Assembly: GCA_031277235.1 (NCBI GenBank)
Contig: JAITMT010000347.1
Coordinates: 1 to 10,260 of the forward strand
Direction: 5' to 3'
Origin: Tannerella sp.
Lineage (GTDB): Bacteria > Bacteroidota > Bacteroidia > Bacteroidales > Tannerellaceae
Length of the DNA: 10,260 bases
The position numbers were made by a program, and so were the translations under genes. The number at the start of each line of letters is the position of its first letter. The first letter of the stretch is position 1. The notes beneath the pieces are model-generated. The model searched no databases and was not told the DNA's origin. It saw only the letters and a list, made by a program, of their open reading frames with translations. Shown here piece by piece: positions 1-6,937 of this stretch.

Positions 1-763
1 CATATTTCCGCATCTTCCATTCTCCGGTATTTCCATTGACTGTATATTCTGTAACGTGCATTCGAAAGCCGGGTTCTATGACAATTATCCATTTTGGAGG
101 CTCCGTTTCTTTTCCCGATGCATCATATTTTGCTTTTATAAAACCGATACTCATATACCTCATAATTTCACGGTAGAAAGTGCCGTCTGTTTTTAACGGA
201 CTTTCGTCTGCTACCCTGTTCTCACCTGTTTTACGGTTGAACCATCCTTCTTTTTCCAGAAAACGGATTATGTCTTCGTGTTTGATTTTTCCAAACTTTT
301 CGTCTTCATTTACTTTTTTTATACAATATCCGTTTTCATCGTATTCCTCGTAGATGCCAAAACGTACACTACCCAAAAAATTTGCTTTACTTTTAATATT
401 ACCGTTAAGATGAAAAAATTTAACAATTTCATGAAAATCAGATGCAGGAAGGTATTCTTCATAACCTCCTATATCCTCTATAAAAGGACATATTATTCTG
501 ATTGTGTCCCCAATCTTTATCTCGACAGGATTACCCGGCGTATATCTTTCAGCTGCTTCAAAATCAAATCTTTCGTAATTTCTATCCATAACCGTATCGT
601 TTTTTGAATTTACTTTTTCTTTGTTATTATCTCTCTGTACTGTAAATGTATCGTTTTTGAACATCAAACTGTCTGCGGTTTTTGTTTCTTTGTTACTGTT
701 ATAATTACCTTGACAGCTATAACCTGTAAATATCAGAACGATTAATATAGTATTTTTCTTCAT
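1..763 (-). CDS. Putative lipoprotein of unknown function (3' end outside window)
   Basis: Reading from the ATG at 763 towards position 1 gives 254 uninterrupted codons, and the frame runs off the left edge, so the C-terminus is missing. The N-terminus is a short lipoprotein signal: MKK, a hydrophobic stretch, then TGYSC, with Cys17 as the expected lipidated residue. No acidic residues directly follow the Cys, so the surface-export signal known from some Bacteroidota lipoproteins is not obvious. Residues 18-60 are polar and rich in Asn, Lys, Asp and Thr, like a flexible tether. A more ordered part follows, with segments such as YEEYDENG, EDIIRFLEKEGWF and a KWIIVIEPGF strand. I do not recognise the family. 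The gene is clearly AT-richer than the core genes to the right, which suggests acquired DNA. It lies 23 bases downstream of the truncated antitoxin gene and is probably transcribed with it. An immunity-type lipoprotein is possible but is only a guess. Confidence 0.75.
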   Translation of the reverse strand, partial: MKKNTILIVLIFTGYSCQGNYNSNKETKTADSLMFKNDTFTVQRDNNKEKVNSKNDTVMDRNYERFDFEAAERYTPGNPVEIKIGDTIRIICPFIEDIGGYEEYLPASDFHEIVKFFHLNGNIKSKANFLGSVRFGIYEEYDENGYCIKKVNEDEKFGKIKHEDIIRFLEKEGWFNRKTGENRVADESPLKTDGTFYREIMRYMSIGFIKAKYDASGKETEPPKWIIVIEPGFRMHVTEYTVNGNTGEWKMRKY

Positions 764-786
764 AAGTAATTTTTAAATAAGGGTAT

Positions 787-948
787 TTAATACCTGCCAC
801 TGCCAATGGAAAAAGCTTTGGCGGTCAATGTCAACATGATGGGAGTTTTCTTTTTTCCCCTTTGAAGAAGGATTTCTACGCCTGAATCCAATTGATCCAG
901 ATAACTTTTTTGATGATCTCTAAATTCTCTTGTACTGACTACCAACAT
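787..948 (-). CDS. Truncated Phd/YefM-family antitoxin
   Basis: A 53-codon frame runs from the ATG at 948 to TAA at 787-789. The protein starts MLVVSTREFRDHQKSYLDQL and continues through GVEILLQRGKKK. This is the pattern of the N-terminal DNA-binding half of Phd/YefM antitoxins: S-x-R-E-F-R, a Tyr-Leu-rich helix, then a strand ending in RGK. Family members usually have 75-90 residues, the last third binding the toxin. Here the protein ends soon after the DNA-binding fold with TLTAKAFSIGSGRY, which does not look like the usual acidic toxin-binding tail. No RelE, YoeB, ParE or Doc gene follows; the next gene, 23 bases on, is the lipoprotein. I infer an orphan remnant that may still bind DNA. 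The run GGGGAAAAAAGAAAA in codons 30-36 is a plausible place for a frameshift, but the alternative frames do not restore a recognisable tail. Confidence 0.7.
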   Translation of the reverse strand: MLVVSTREFRDHQKSYLDQLDSGVEILLQRGKKKTPIMLTLTAKAFSIGSGRY

Positions 949-966
949 AATTCTAAGTTCTAATTA

Positions 967-983
967 TGTACCAATCCGGTACA
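967..983. promoter_or_regulatory. Candidate Phd/YefM operator (inverted repeat)
   Basis: A perfect 6-base inverted repeat, TGTACC, five bases, GGTACA, lies 18 bases upstream of the antitoxin start. Each arm is one base from the TGTACA core described for the E. coli YefM-YoeB operator, and the arm centres are 11 bases apart, close to one helical turn. One arm overlaps the -7 promoter element, as expected for an autorepressor site. That this protein binds here is inferred. Confidence 0.5.
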
Positions 984-1013
984 AAAATAGCAGATTTTTC
1001 TTTCAAATCCAAA
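982..1013 (-). promoter_or_regulatory. Bacteroidota-type promoter for the antitoxin/lipoprotein genes
   Basis: On the minus strand TATTTTTG (982-989) matches the TAnnTTTG -7 consensus exactly, and TTTG (1010-1013) lies 20 bases upstream as the -33 element. Initiation would fall near 975, about 27 bases before the antitoxin ATG and inside the inverted repeat. A second TTTG at 1004-1007 is too close to the -7 box. Confidence 0.6.
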
Positions 1014-1054
1014 TTCATGCAATTTGTGTTCTTTCGGAAATACCGGAGACCGCC

Positions 1055-1519
1055 TCACATCCGCCCGAAACTCAGCGGCAATAAATCCTTTGCGGAAGAG
1101 ACGACAACCGTTTCGTCTTTTCCGCAAAGGTAAATTTTGACCGGTTTTTGATAGCGGTTTTCGGTTTCGAGCAACACCTGCCTGCACGCGCCGCACGGCG
1201 AAATGGAATCTTGCATTTCACCGTTTTTGAAGGCGGCGATGGCTATCGCCTCGACTGCCGTGTCGGGACAGGAAGCGCCCGCGGCAAACAACGCCACCCG
1301 CTCCGCGCACATCCCCGACGGATACGCCACATTCTCCTGATTGTTACCTTCAAACATCATCCTGTTTTCCAGCAAAACCGCCGCCCCGACCTGAAATCCG
1401 GAATAAGGCGCATACGCCCGGCTCGCCGCATCAATGGCGGCATTGCGCAAATCCGCTTCGCCGGAGTTCAGTTCTGCGGTTTTCAGAATCCGTATAGATA
1501 TGTATATATGCTTTTCCAT
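1055..1519 (-). CDS. cdd: Cytidine deaminase
   Basis: The 154-residue protein hydrolyses cytidine and deoxycytidine to uridine and deoxyuridine in cytoplasmic pyrimidine salvage. The zinc site of the tetrameric (short) class is complete: Cys71 and the proton-shuttle Glu73 in GMCAERVA, and Cys109 and Cys112 in SPCGACRQ. The substrate-binding segments YAPYSGFQVGAA (36-47) and NNQENVAYPSG (59-69) are also present. It is slightly longer than the roughly 130 residues typical of the class because of an N-terminal extension of about 20 residues. The ATG at 1519 is the most upstream one that leaves room for the promoter at 1548-1578. The gene stands alone, divergent from the glucosaminidase gene, and its base composition resembles the core genes rather than the AT-rich region beyond it. 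Confidence 0.95.
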   Translation of the reverse strand: MEKHIYISIRILKTAELNSGEADLRNAAIDAASRAYAPYSGFQVGAAVLLENRMMFEGNNQENVAYPSGMCAERVALFAAGASCPDTAVEAIAIAAFKNGEMQDSISPCGACRQVLLETENRYQKPVKIYLCGKDETVVVSSAKDLLPLSFGRM

Positions 1520-1547
1520 ATTTTTATTATTGCAACAAAAATCGAGG

Positions 1548-1578
1548 CAAAGATAAACAAAATAACATTAATTATCAA
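1548..1578 (-). promoter_or_regulatory. Promoter for cdd
   Basis: On the minus strand TATCTTTG (1548-1555) matches the TAnnTTTG -7 element. A weaker TTG (1576-1578) lies 20 bases upstream at the -33 position. Initiation would fall near 1541, giving a leader of about 20 bases before the ATG at 1519. Confidence 0.55.
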
Positions 1579-1627
1579 TTATTTACTCTTTTTTAGAAAA
1601 ATTTTAACATTTTTTTTCCGAAAAAAT

Positions 1628-1658
1628 TATGATTTTAATTTTTTATAAACTAAATTTG
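1628..1658 (+). promoter_or_regulatory. Promoter for the glucosaminidase-purM-prfA-pyrF run
   Basis: TAAATTTG (1651-1658) fits the TAnnTTTG -7 consensus. The -33 element is poor: only TATG at 1628-1631, 19 bases upstream. Initiation near 1665 would leave 7 bases before the ATG at 1672 but 37 before the ATG at 1702, which supports the downstream start. The surrounding 1556-1650 is very AT-rich and separates this promoter from the divergent cdd promoter. Confidence 0.5.
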
Positions 1659-1701
1659 CACCCGAATTTCGATGAACTTTATTTTTATTAATGTATTATA
1701 T

Positions 1702-2694
1702 ATGAATTATCGTTTACGTGTAGTAGTATGTTTTTTAGCGTTCCTCGCCGGGTTGACGAACGTGCAGGGGGAAACACGCCCAAAAACAGAAGCAAAAGCA
1801 AAAGTTCCTTCGTTTGAAGAGTACATCAGAAAGTACAAAACGCTGGCTATTCAACATCAGAAGGAGTACAAAATTCCCGCCAGCATCACGCTTGCGCAAG
1901 GGTTGCTCGAATCGGCAGCCGGAGACAGTTATTTGGCCAAAATAGGCAACAACCATTTCGGCATCAAATGCAAGGAAACGTGGGATGGAAAAAGAATCTA
2001 TCACACCGACGACGCTCCCAACGAGTGTTTTCGCCGGTATTCCAGCGTCGAAGATTCCTATAAGGACCACTCCGTGTTCCTTTCCACCAGAAAGTATTAC
2101 ACCTCGCTGTTCAAGCTGGACATGTACGATTACAAGGCTTGGGCTTACGGATTGCAGAAATGCGGGTACGCAACCGACAAAAAGTATGGCGAAAAACTCG
2201 TGCGCCTCATTGAAACGTATGAACTTTACAAGTACGACAAAGCCAATTTTGTGGACTATATCGAGCGTTCCTCGCCCATTATTGAGGAAGACGAAATCTA
2301 TGAAATAAAGATCGCGGAACCCAAACGGAGCAAACCTGCGGTTCCGAACTGGCAAAGAAAGATTTACGAAAACAACGGCGTACACTATGTGGTCGCGCAG
2401 GAAAACGACACGTATGACATGATTGCCTACGACGTACAGGCAAGAACATCTACACTGCTGAAATACAACGAAGTACCGAAAGGTTTCCGGTTGAATGAAG
2501 GTGATATCGTGTATCTGCAAAACAAGAAGAAATATGCTGATTATCAAGGTGAAATACACGTTGTTTCAGGCGGCGAGTCGTTGCATGCCATTTCCCAGAT
2601 ATACGGCATCAAATTGAAATCGCTTTACAAGTTGAACAATCTGAATGACAGCTATATACCTAAAGCCGGAGATACGCTGAGAGTAAGCAAGTAA
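1702..2694 (+). CDS. Secreted glucosaminidase (GH73) with two LysM repeats
   Basis: The product is a predicted exported peptidoglycan hydrolase that would cleave the GlcNAc-(1,4)-MurNAc bond. With the start at 1702 it has 330 residues. Residues 1-23 form a signal peptide (MNYRLR, hydrophobic core, NVQG). A GH73 glucosaminidase domain covers about 45-178, with catalytic Glu70 in LAQGLLESAAGDSYLA and the GNNHFGIKC motif. A linker follows, then a divergent LysM at about 228-273 (YVVAQENDTYDMIA) and a standard LysM at about 285-328 (HVVSGGESLHAIS). LysM repeats anchor such enzymes to peptidoglycan. An in-frame ATG at 1672 would add ten residues (MNFIFINVLY) before the signal peptide and leave almost no leader, so I prefer 1702. 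The gene is five bases from purM, suggesting co-transcription with nucleotide and translation genes. The exact cell-wall role is inferred. Confidence 0.9.
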   Translation: MNYRLRVVVCFLAFLAGLTNVQGETRPKTEAKAKVPSFEEYIRKYKTLAIQHQKEYKIPASITLAQGLLESAAGDSYLAKIGNNHFGIKCKETWDGKRIYHTDDAPNECFRRYSSVEDSYKDHSVFLSTRKYYTSLFKLDMYDYKAWAYGLQKCGYATDKKYGEKLVRLIETYELYKYDKANFVDYIERSSPIIEEDEIYEIKIAEPKRSKPAVPNWQRKIYENNGVHYVVAQENDTYDMIAYDVQARTSTLLKYNEVPKGFRLNEGDIVYLQNKKKYADYQGEIHVVSGGESLHAISQIYGIKLKSLYKLNNLNDSYIPKAGDTLRVSK

Positions 2695-2699
2695 CAACA

Positions 2700-3866
2700 A
2701 TGAACGACCAACGGTACAATCTGCGGGGCGTAAGCGCCTCAAAAGAAGATGTTCACAATGCTATAAAAAACGTTCATAAAGGACTCTATCCCAAAGCGTT
2801 CTGCAAAATAATTCCCGATATTCTGGGCGGCGATCCGGACTATTGCAACATCATGCACGCCGACGGAGCGGGAACCAAATCATCGCTGGCATACGTTTAC
2901 TGGCGCGAAACCGGCGATTTATCGGTGTGGAAAGGCATTGCCCAGGACGCCCTAATCATGAATATTGACGATCTGCTGTGCGTGGGAGCAATTGATAACA
3001 TACTGGTTTCAAGCACTATAGGAAGAAATAAACTGTTGATTCCGGGCGAAGTGATTTCGGCTGTCATCAACGGAACCGAAGAATTGCTGCACGAATTGCG
3101 GGAAATGGGTATCGGCGTTTACGGCACAGGCGGCGAAACGGCTGATGTGGGCGACCTTGTGCGCACCATGATCGTGGACAGCACCGTTACATGCCGTATG
3201 AAACGCAGCGAAGTCATTGATAACGCGAATATTCAAGCGGGCAACGTGATTGTCGGACTGGCGTCTTTCGGACAGGCAACCTACGAAAAATCCTACAACG
3301 GAGGCATGGGCAGCAACGGACTGACTTCCGCCCGGCACGATGTTTTTTCCCAATATCTGGCTGAAAAATATCCCGAAAGTTACGACCCTGCCGTACCCGA
3401 AGAACTGATTTATTCCGGAAAACTGAAACTGACTGACAATGTGGAAGATACGTCTCTCGATGCGGGCAAACTCGTGCTTTCCTCTACCCGCACCTACGCG
3501 CCCGTCGTGAAAAAAATGATGGACACGATGCGCACGGACATTCACGGGATGGTACACTGTTCGGGCGGCGCACAAACAAAAATACTGCATTTTATTGATA
3601 ATTTGAGAGTTATAAAAGACAATCTCTTTCCCGTTCCGCCGCTTTTCAAAACTATTCAGGAACAGAGCGGGACGGATTGGGCGGAAATGTACAGGGTTTT
3701 CAACATGGGACACCGCCTCGAAATCTATCTGGACGAAAAAAACGCTGCCGAAGCGATAAATATCAGTAAATCATTTCATATTGACGCGCAAATTGTCGGT
3801 CGGGTGGAAGAAAGCGACCGTAAAGAACTGATTATCAAAAGTGAATACGGAGAATTTCATTACTAA
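2700..3866 (+). CDS. purM: AIR synthase (phosphoribosylformylglycinamidine cyclo-ligase), PurM-type
   Basis: PurM closes the imidazole ring, converting FGAM and ATP to AIR in the fifth step of cytoplasmic purine synthesis. The 388-residue protein shows the order of PurM elements: HADGAGTKSS (54-63), corresponding to the usual TDGVGTK nucleotide loop; an Asn-Asp-like NIDDLL segment; YGTGGETADVGD, corresponding to the LGGETAE motif; and VHCSGGAQTK plus MYRVFNMGHRLEIYL, matching the HITGGG and EMYRTFNCGVGM regions. It is about 40 residues longer than E. coli PurM and diverges at several motifs. Part of the extra length is around YEKSYNGGMGSNG. This looks like the long Bacteroidota form, often labelled only as AIR synthase-related. 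It starts five bases after the glucosaminidase stop and ends three bases before prfA. A different substrate in the PurM/HypE/SelD superfamily cannot be excluded, but the C-terminal match favours PurM. Confidence 0.87.
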   Translation: MNDQRYNLRGVSASKEDVHNAIKNVHKGLYPKAFCKIIPDILGGDPDYCNIMHADGAGTKSSLAYVYWRETGDLSVWKGIAQDALIMNIDDLLCVGAIDNILVSSTIGRNKLLIPGEVISAVINGTEELLHELREMGIGVYGTGGETADVGDLVRTMIVDSTVTCRMKRSEVIDNANIQAGNVIVGLASFGQATYEKSYNGGMGSNGLTSARHDVFSQYLAEKYPESYDPAVPEELIYSGKLKLTDNVEDTSLDAGKLVLSSTRTYAPVVKKMMDTMRTDIHGMVHCSGGAQTKILHFIDNLRVIKDNLFPVPPLFKTIQEQSGTDWAEMYRVFNMGHRLEIYLDEKNAAEAINISKSFHIDAQIVGRVEESDRKELIIKSEYGEFHY

Positions 3867-3869
3867 AAC

Positions 3870-4982
3870 ATGACGGACAATAACAGCATTTTGAACAAAC
3901 TCGACGGCATCGTCGGCAGATTTGAGGAGGTTTCCACGCTCATCACCGACCCGTCCGTGATTGCCGACCAGAAGCGTTATGTGCGTCTGACCAAGGAATA
4001 CAAGGAACTGGAGCGTCTGATCAACGCCCGCAAAGAATATGTCAATACGCTTTCCAATATTGAAGAAGCGAACGAAATGCTTGTCAGCGAGCAGGATACG
4101 GAAATGCGCAAATTAGCCGCCGAAGAACTGGAAAACGGCAGGCAGCGACTGCCCGAAATCGAAGAAGAAATCAAACTTCTCCTCATACCCGCCGACCCCG
4201 AAGACAGTAAAAATGCCATCGTGGAAATTCGCGGCGGCACGGGTGGCGACGAAGCCGCCATTTTTGCCGGCGACCTGTTTCGCATGTACTCCAAATACTG
4301 CGAGATAAAAGGCTGGAATTTAGCGATTTCAAGCATCAGCGAAGGCGCGTCGGGCGGCTTCAAGGAAATCATTTTCACCATCACGGGCGAAAACGTGTAT
4401 GGCGTCATGAAATACGAATCGGGCGTTCATCGCGTACAGCGCGTTCCGCAAACCGAAACGCAGGGGCGCGTGCACACCTCCGCCGCTACCGTAGCCGTGC
4501 TTCCCGAAGCCGACGAATTTGACGTGGAAATCAACGAGGGCGAAATCAAATGGGACACTTTCCGTTCGAGCGGCGCGGGCGGGCAGAACGTCAACAAGGT
4601 GGAATCGGGTGTTCGGCTGCGTTACATGTGGAAAAATCCCGTTACAGGCGTTTCAGAAGAGATTTTGATAGAAAGTACCGAAACGCGCGACCAGCCGAAA
4701 AACAGGGAACGGGCATTAAGTCGCTTGCGTACATTTATTTATGATAAGGAACATCAAAAATACATTGACGACATCGCTTCGCGGCGTAAAACCATGGTTT
4801 CGACCGGCGACCGCTCGGCAAAAATCCGCACCTACAACTATCCACAGGGGCGAATCACCGATCACAGAATCAATTATACCATTTATAATCTGTCGGCATT
4901 TATGAACGGCGAAATTCAGGATTGCATTGACCATCTGATTATTGCCGAAAATGCCGAACGCATCAAAGAAAATTTGCTATGA
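3870..4982 (+). CDS. prfA: Peptide chain release factor 1
   Basis: RF1 recognises UAA and UAG in the ribosomal A site and triggers peptide release. The 370-residue protein has the N-terminal helical domain (about 1-105), the stop-recognition tripeptide PQT at 193-195 (the PxT form of RF1, not the SPF of RF2), and the catalytic GGQ at 237-239 in RSSGAGGQNVNKVESG. The motifs VRVQRVPQTETQGRVHTSA-like and RDQPKNRERALSRLR are typical. Length and domain order are complete. The stop is UGA, which RF1 itself does not read, so termination of this gene depends on RF2. The ATGA at 4979-4982 overlaps the pyrF start, pointing to translational coupling. It lies three bases after purM. Confidence 0.97.
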   Translation: MTDNNSILNKLDGIVGRFEEVSTLITDPSVIADQKRYVRLTKEYKELERLINARKEYVNTLSNIEEANEMLVSEQDTEMRKLAAEELENGRQRLPEIEEEIKLLLIPADPEDSKNAIVEIRGGTGGDEAAIFAGDLFRMYSKYCEIKGWNLAISSISEGASGGFKEIIFTITGENVYGVMKYESGVHRVQRVPQTETQGRVHTSAATVAVLPEADEFDVEINEGEIKWDTFRSSGAGGQNVNKVESGVRLRYMWKNPVTGVSEEILIESTETRDQPKNRERALSRLRTFIYDKEHQKYIDDIASRRKTMVSTGDRSAKIRTYNYPQGRITDHRINYTIYNLSAFMNGEIQDCIDHLIIAENAERIKENLL

Positions 4983-5815
4983 CAAAACAGGAACTGACAG
5001 AAAACATAAAACGCAAAAAATCATTCCTTTGCGTGGGTCTGGATACGGATATCCAAAAGATTCCCGAACATCTGAAAAGCGAAGACGACCCGATTTTTGC
5101 CTTCAACAAGGCAATCATTGACGCAACAGCCGACTACAGCATTGCCTACAAACCCAACGTTGCCTTCTACGAAAGCAGAGGCGTACAGGGATTGGTATCG
5201 CTCTATAAAACAGTGGATTATCTCCGTCAAAACTACAAGGACCAACTGATTATCGCCGACGCCAAACGCGGCGACATCGGCAACACGTCCGAAATGTACG
5301 CCGCCGCGTTTTTGAAGGAAATGGGCGCCGACGCCATCACCGTAGCGCCCTACATGGGGGAAGACAGCGTTACGCCCTTTCTGAAATACGAAGGTAAATG
5401 GGTGATTCTGTTGGCTTTAACATCCAACAAGGGCGCCATGGACTTTCAATTTGAACGGAACGCTGAGAATCAGGGATTTCTGTTTGAGACGGTTATCAAA
5501 AAGTCGCAACAATGGGGCGGAACGGACGAAAACATGATGTACGTCGTCGGAGCGACGCAGGGAGAACTGTTTGAACAGGTCAGAAAACATGCTCCAGAAC
5601 ATTTTTTCCTGGTACCCGGCGTCGGCGCTCAGGGCGGCTCGCTCCGGGATGTTTGCCGGTACGGAATGAATGCGTCTTGCGGGCTGATAGTCAATTCTTC
5701 ACGCGCCATCATATATGCCGACAATACCGGGAATTTTGCCGTTCGGGCAAGGGAAGAAGCGTTGTCCGTACAGCGGGAAATGCAACAATATCTTCGCGAA
5801 AAAGGCGTAATTTGA
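4979..5815 (+). CDS. pyrF: Orotidine 5'-phosphate decarboxylase, type 2
   Basis: The enzyme decarboxylates OMP to UMP, the last step of de novo pyrimidine synthesis. The 278-residue length and sequence fit the type 2 subfamily. The active-site tetrad region is ADAKRGDIGNTSEMY, with Asp94, Lys96 and Asp99. The N-terminal CVGLDTD (18-24) holds a substrate-binding Asp. The phosphate-binding part is LVPGVGAQGG followed by VNSSRAIIY, which supplies the Arg. No key residue is missing. The gene overlaps prfA by four bases and ends the first operon block; the lpxD promoter begins immediately after its stop codon. Confidence 0.96.
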   Translation: MTKQELTENIKRKKSFLCVGLDTDIQKIPEHLKSEDDPIFAFNKAIIDATADYSIAYKPNVAFYESRGVQGLVSLYKTVDYLRQNYKDQLIIADAKRGDIGNTSEMYAAAFLKEMGADAITVAPYMGEDSVTPFLKYEGKWVILLALTSNKGAMDFQFERNAENQGFLFETVIKKSQQWGGTDENMMYVVGATQGELFEQVRKHAPEHFFLVPGVGAQGGSLRDVCRYGMNASCGLIVNSSRAIIYADNTGNFAVRAREEALSVQREMQQYLREKGVI

Positions 5816-5844
5816 TTTGATATTCATTTTTTTTACTAACTTTG
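5811..5844 (+). promoter_or_regulatory. Promoter for the lpxD-lpxC/fabZ-lpxA block
   Basis: TAACTTTG (5837-5844) matches the TAnnTTTG -7 element. Two TTTG copies (5811-5814 and 5816-5819) could serve as the -33 element with spacers of 22 or 17 bases, flanking the usual 19-21. The first overlaps the pyrF stop codon. Initiation near 5851 leaves a leader of about 46 bases to the ATG at 5897. Read-through from pyrF is also possible because no terminator is visible. Confidence 0.5.
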
Positions 5845-5896
5845 CGTGCTTTTCCGCCAAAAAGGGAAGCACAAATTATTTAAAAAGAATATCATA

Positions 5897-6934
5897 ATGG
5901 AGTTTACGGCTCAACAGATTGCAGATTTTTTGCAAGGAAAAATATACGGAAACCCCGACGTAAAAGTAGGTAGTTTTTCAAAAATTGAAGAAGGGAAACA
6001 GGGTTCTATTACGTTCCTCGCAAATCCTAAATATGAACACTTTATATACAGTACCAAGGCGAGTATCGTCCTGGTAAATGAAGATTTCACGCCTGCTTCT
6101 CCGGTCGAAGCCACGCTGATTACCGTTAAAAACGCGTACGCTTCCTTAGCCGTTCTGCTCGATATGGTCGAACAAACGAAACCGAAAAAAACGGGAACGG
6201 ATTCGACGGCAGTTATCGCTAAAACAGCCAGAATCAACGAATTGTGCTACGTCGGCGCCTATGCCTTCATCGGCGAAAACGTGCAAATCGGAAAAAACAG
6301 CGCCATCTATCCGCATACCTATATCGGTGATAATGTGATAATTGGCGAAGATGTAACAATCTATCCGCACGTAAGCATCTACGACAACTGCGTGATCGGA
6401 AACAACTGTATCATTCATTCCGGCGCGGTGGTCGGGTCGGACGGATTCGGCTTCGCGCCCGAAAACGGCGAGTACAGAAAGATTGCACAAATCGGCAACG
6501 TCGTGATTGAAGACAATGTGGAAATCGGTGCGAACACCGCTATTGACAGAGCCGTAATCGGCTCAACCACAATCAGAAAGGGAGTGAAATTGGACAATCT
6601 CATACAGGTAGCGCACAATGTGGAAATCGGCAGCAATACGGCAATAGCGGCGCAAACGGGCATCGCAGGCTCCACGAAAGTTGGCGCCAACTGCATGTTG
6701 GGCGGACAGGTCGGGCTGGGCGGGCATATCCACATCGGCGACCATTCGCAAATAGGCGCGCAGGCAGGCATCATCAGCGATGTGGAGGCAAATTCCAAAA
6801 TCATCGGATCGCCTGCGATATCGGTTTCCCGGTTTATGCGCTCCAGCGTGATTTTTGAAAAACTGCCGGAAATGTATCAACTCATCGGCAAACTTCAAAA
6901 GGAAGTGGAAGAATTGAAAATGAAACAACAATAA
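5897..6934 (+). CDS. lpxD: UDP-3-O-acylglucosamine N-acyltransferase
   Basis: LpxD transfers a 3-hydroxyacyl chain from ACP to the 2-amino group of UDP-3-O-acyl-glucosamine, the third step of lipid A synthesis. The 345-residue protein has the N-terminal uridine-binding domain (about 1-100, MEFTAQQIADFLQG and SITFLANPKY). A left-handed beta-helix of hexapeptide repeats follows (about 103-310, units such as VQIGKN, VIIGED and VEIGSN). A C-terminal helix (about 318-345) is rich in Lys and Glu. His240 in LIQVAHNV aligns with the catalytic His239 of E. coli. I chose the ATG at 5897 because it gives the family N-terminus. An in-frame GTG at 5846 would add 17 unrelated residues and falls at the promoter start site. 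The gene ends three bases before lpxC/fabZ. Confidence 0.96.
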   Translation: MEFTAQQIADFLQGKIYGNPDVKVGSFSKIEEGKQGSITFLANPKYEHFIYSTKASIVLVNEDFTPASPVEATLITVKNAYASLAVLLDMVEQTKPKKTGTDSTAVIAKTARINELCYVGAYAFIGENVQIGKNSAIYPHTYIGDNVIIGEDVTIYPHVSIYDNCVIGNNCIIHSGAVVGSDGFGFAPENGEYRKIAQIGNVVIEDNVEIGANTAIDRAVIGSTTIRKGVKLDNLIQVAHNVEIGSNTAIAAQTGIAGSTKVGANCMLGGQVGLGGHIHIGDHSQIGAQAGIISDVEANSKIIGSPAISVSRFMRSSVIFEKLPEMYQLIGKLQKEVEELKMKQQ

Positions 6935-6937
6935 ATT

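Noticed and set aside
278..607. A 109-codon plus-strand frame inside the lipoprotein gene
   Set aside because: It lies opposite the minus-strand lipoprotein frame, which has a signal peptide, lipobox and promoter. The plus-strand product looks like translated AT-rich antisense.
960..1196. A 78-codon minus-strand frame overlapping the end of cdd
   Set aside because: It overlaps cdd in another frame and its product has no recognisable domain. Its last part runs through the antitoxin promoter and operator.
1735..2559. A 274-codon minus-strand frame opposite the glucosaminidase gene
   Set aside because: It is antisense to a gene with clear GH73 and LysM domains, and its product shows no domain of its own.
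5846..5896. A GTG start 17 codons upstream of lpxD
   Set aside because: It falls at the predicted transcription start, and the extra residues do not resemble LpxD N-termini. The ATG at 5897 gives the family start.
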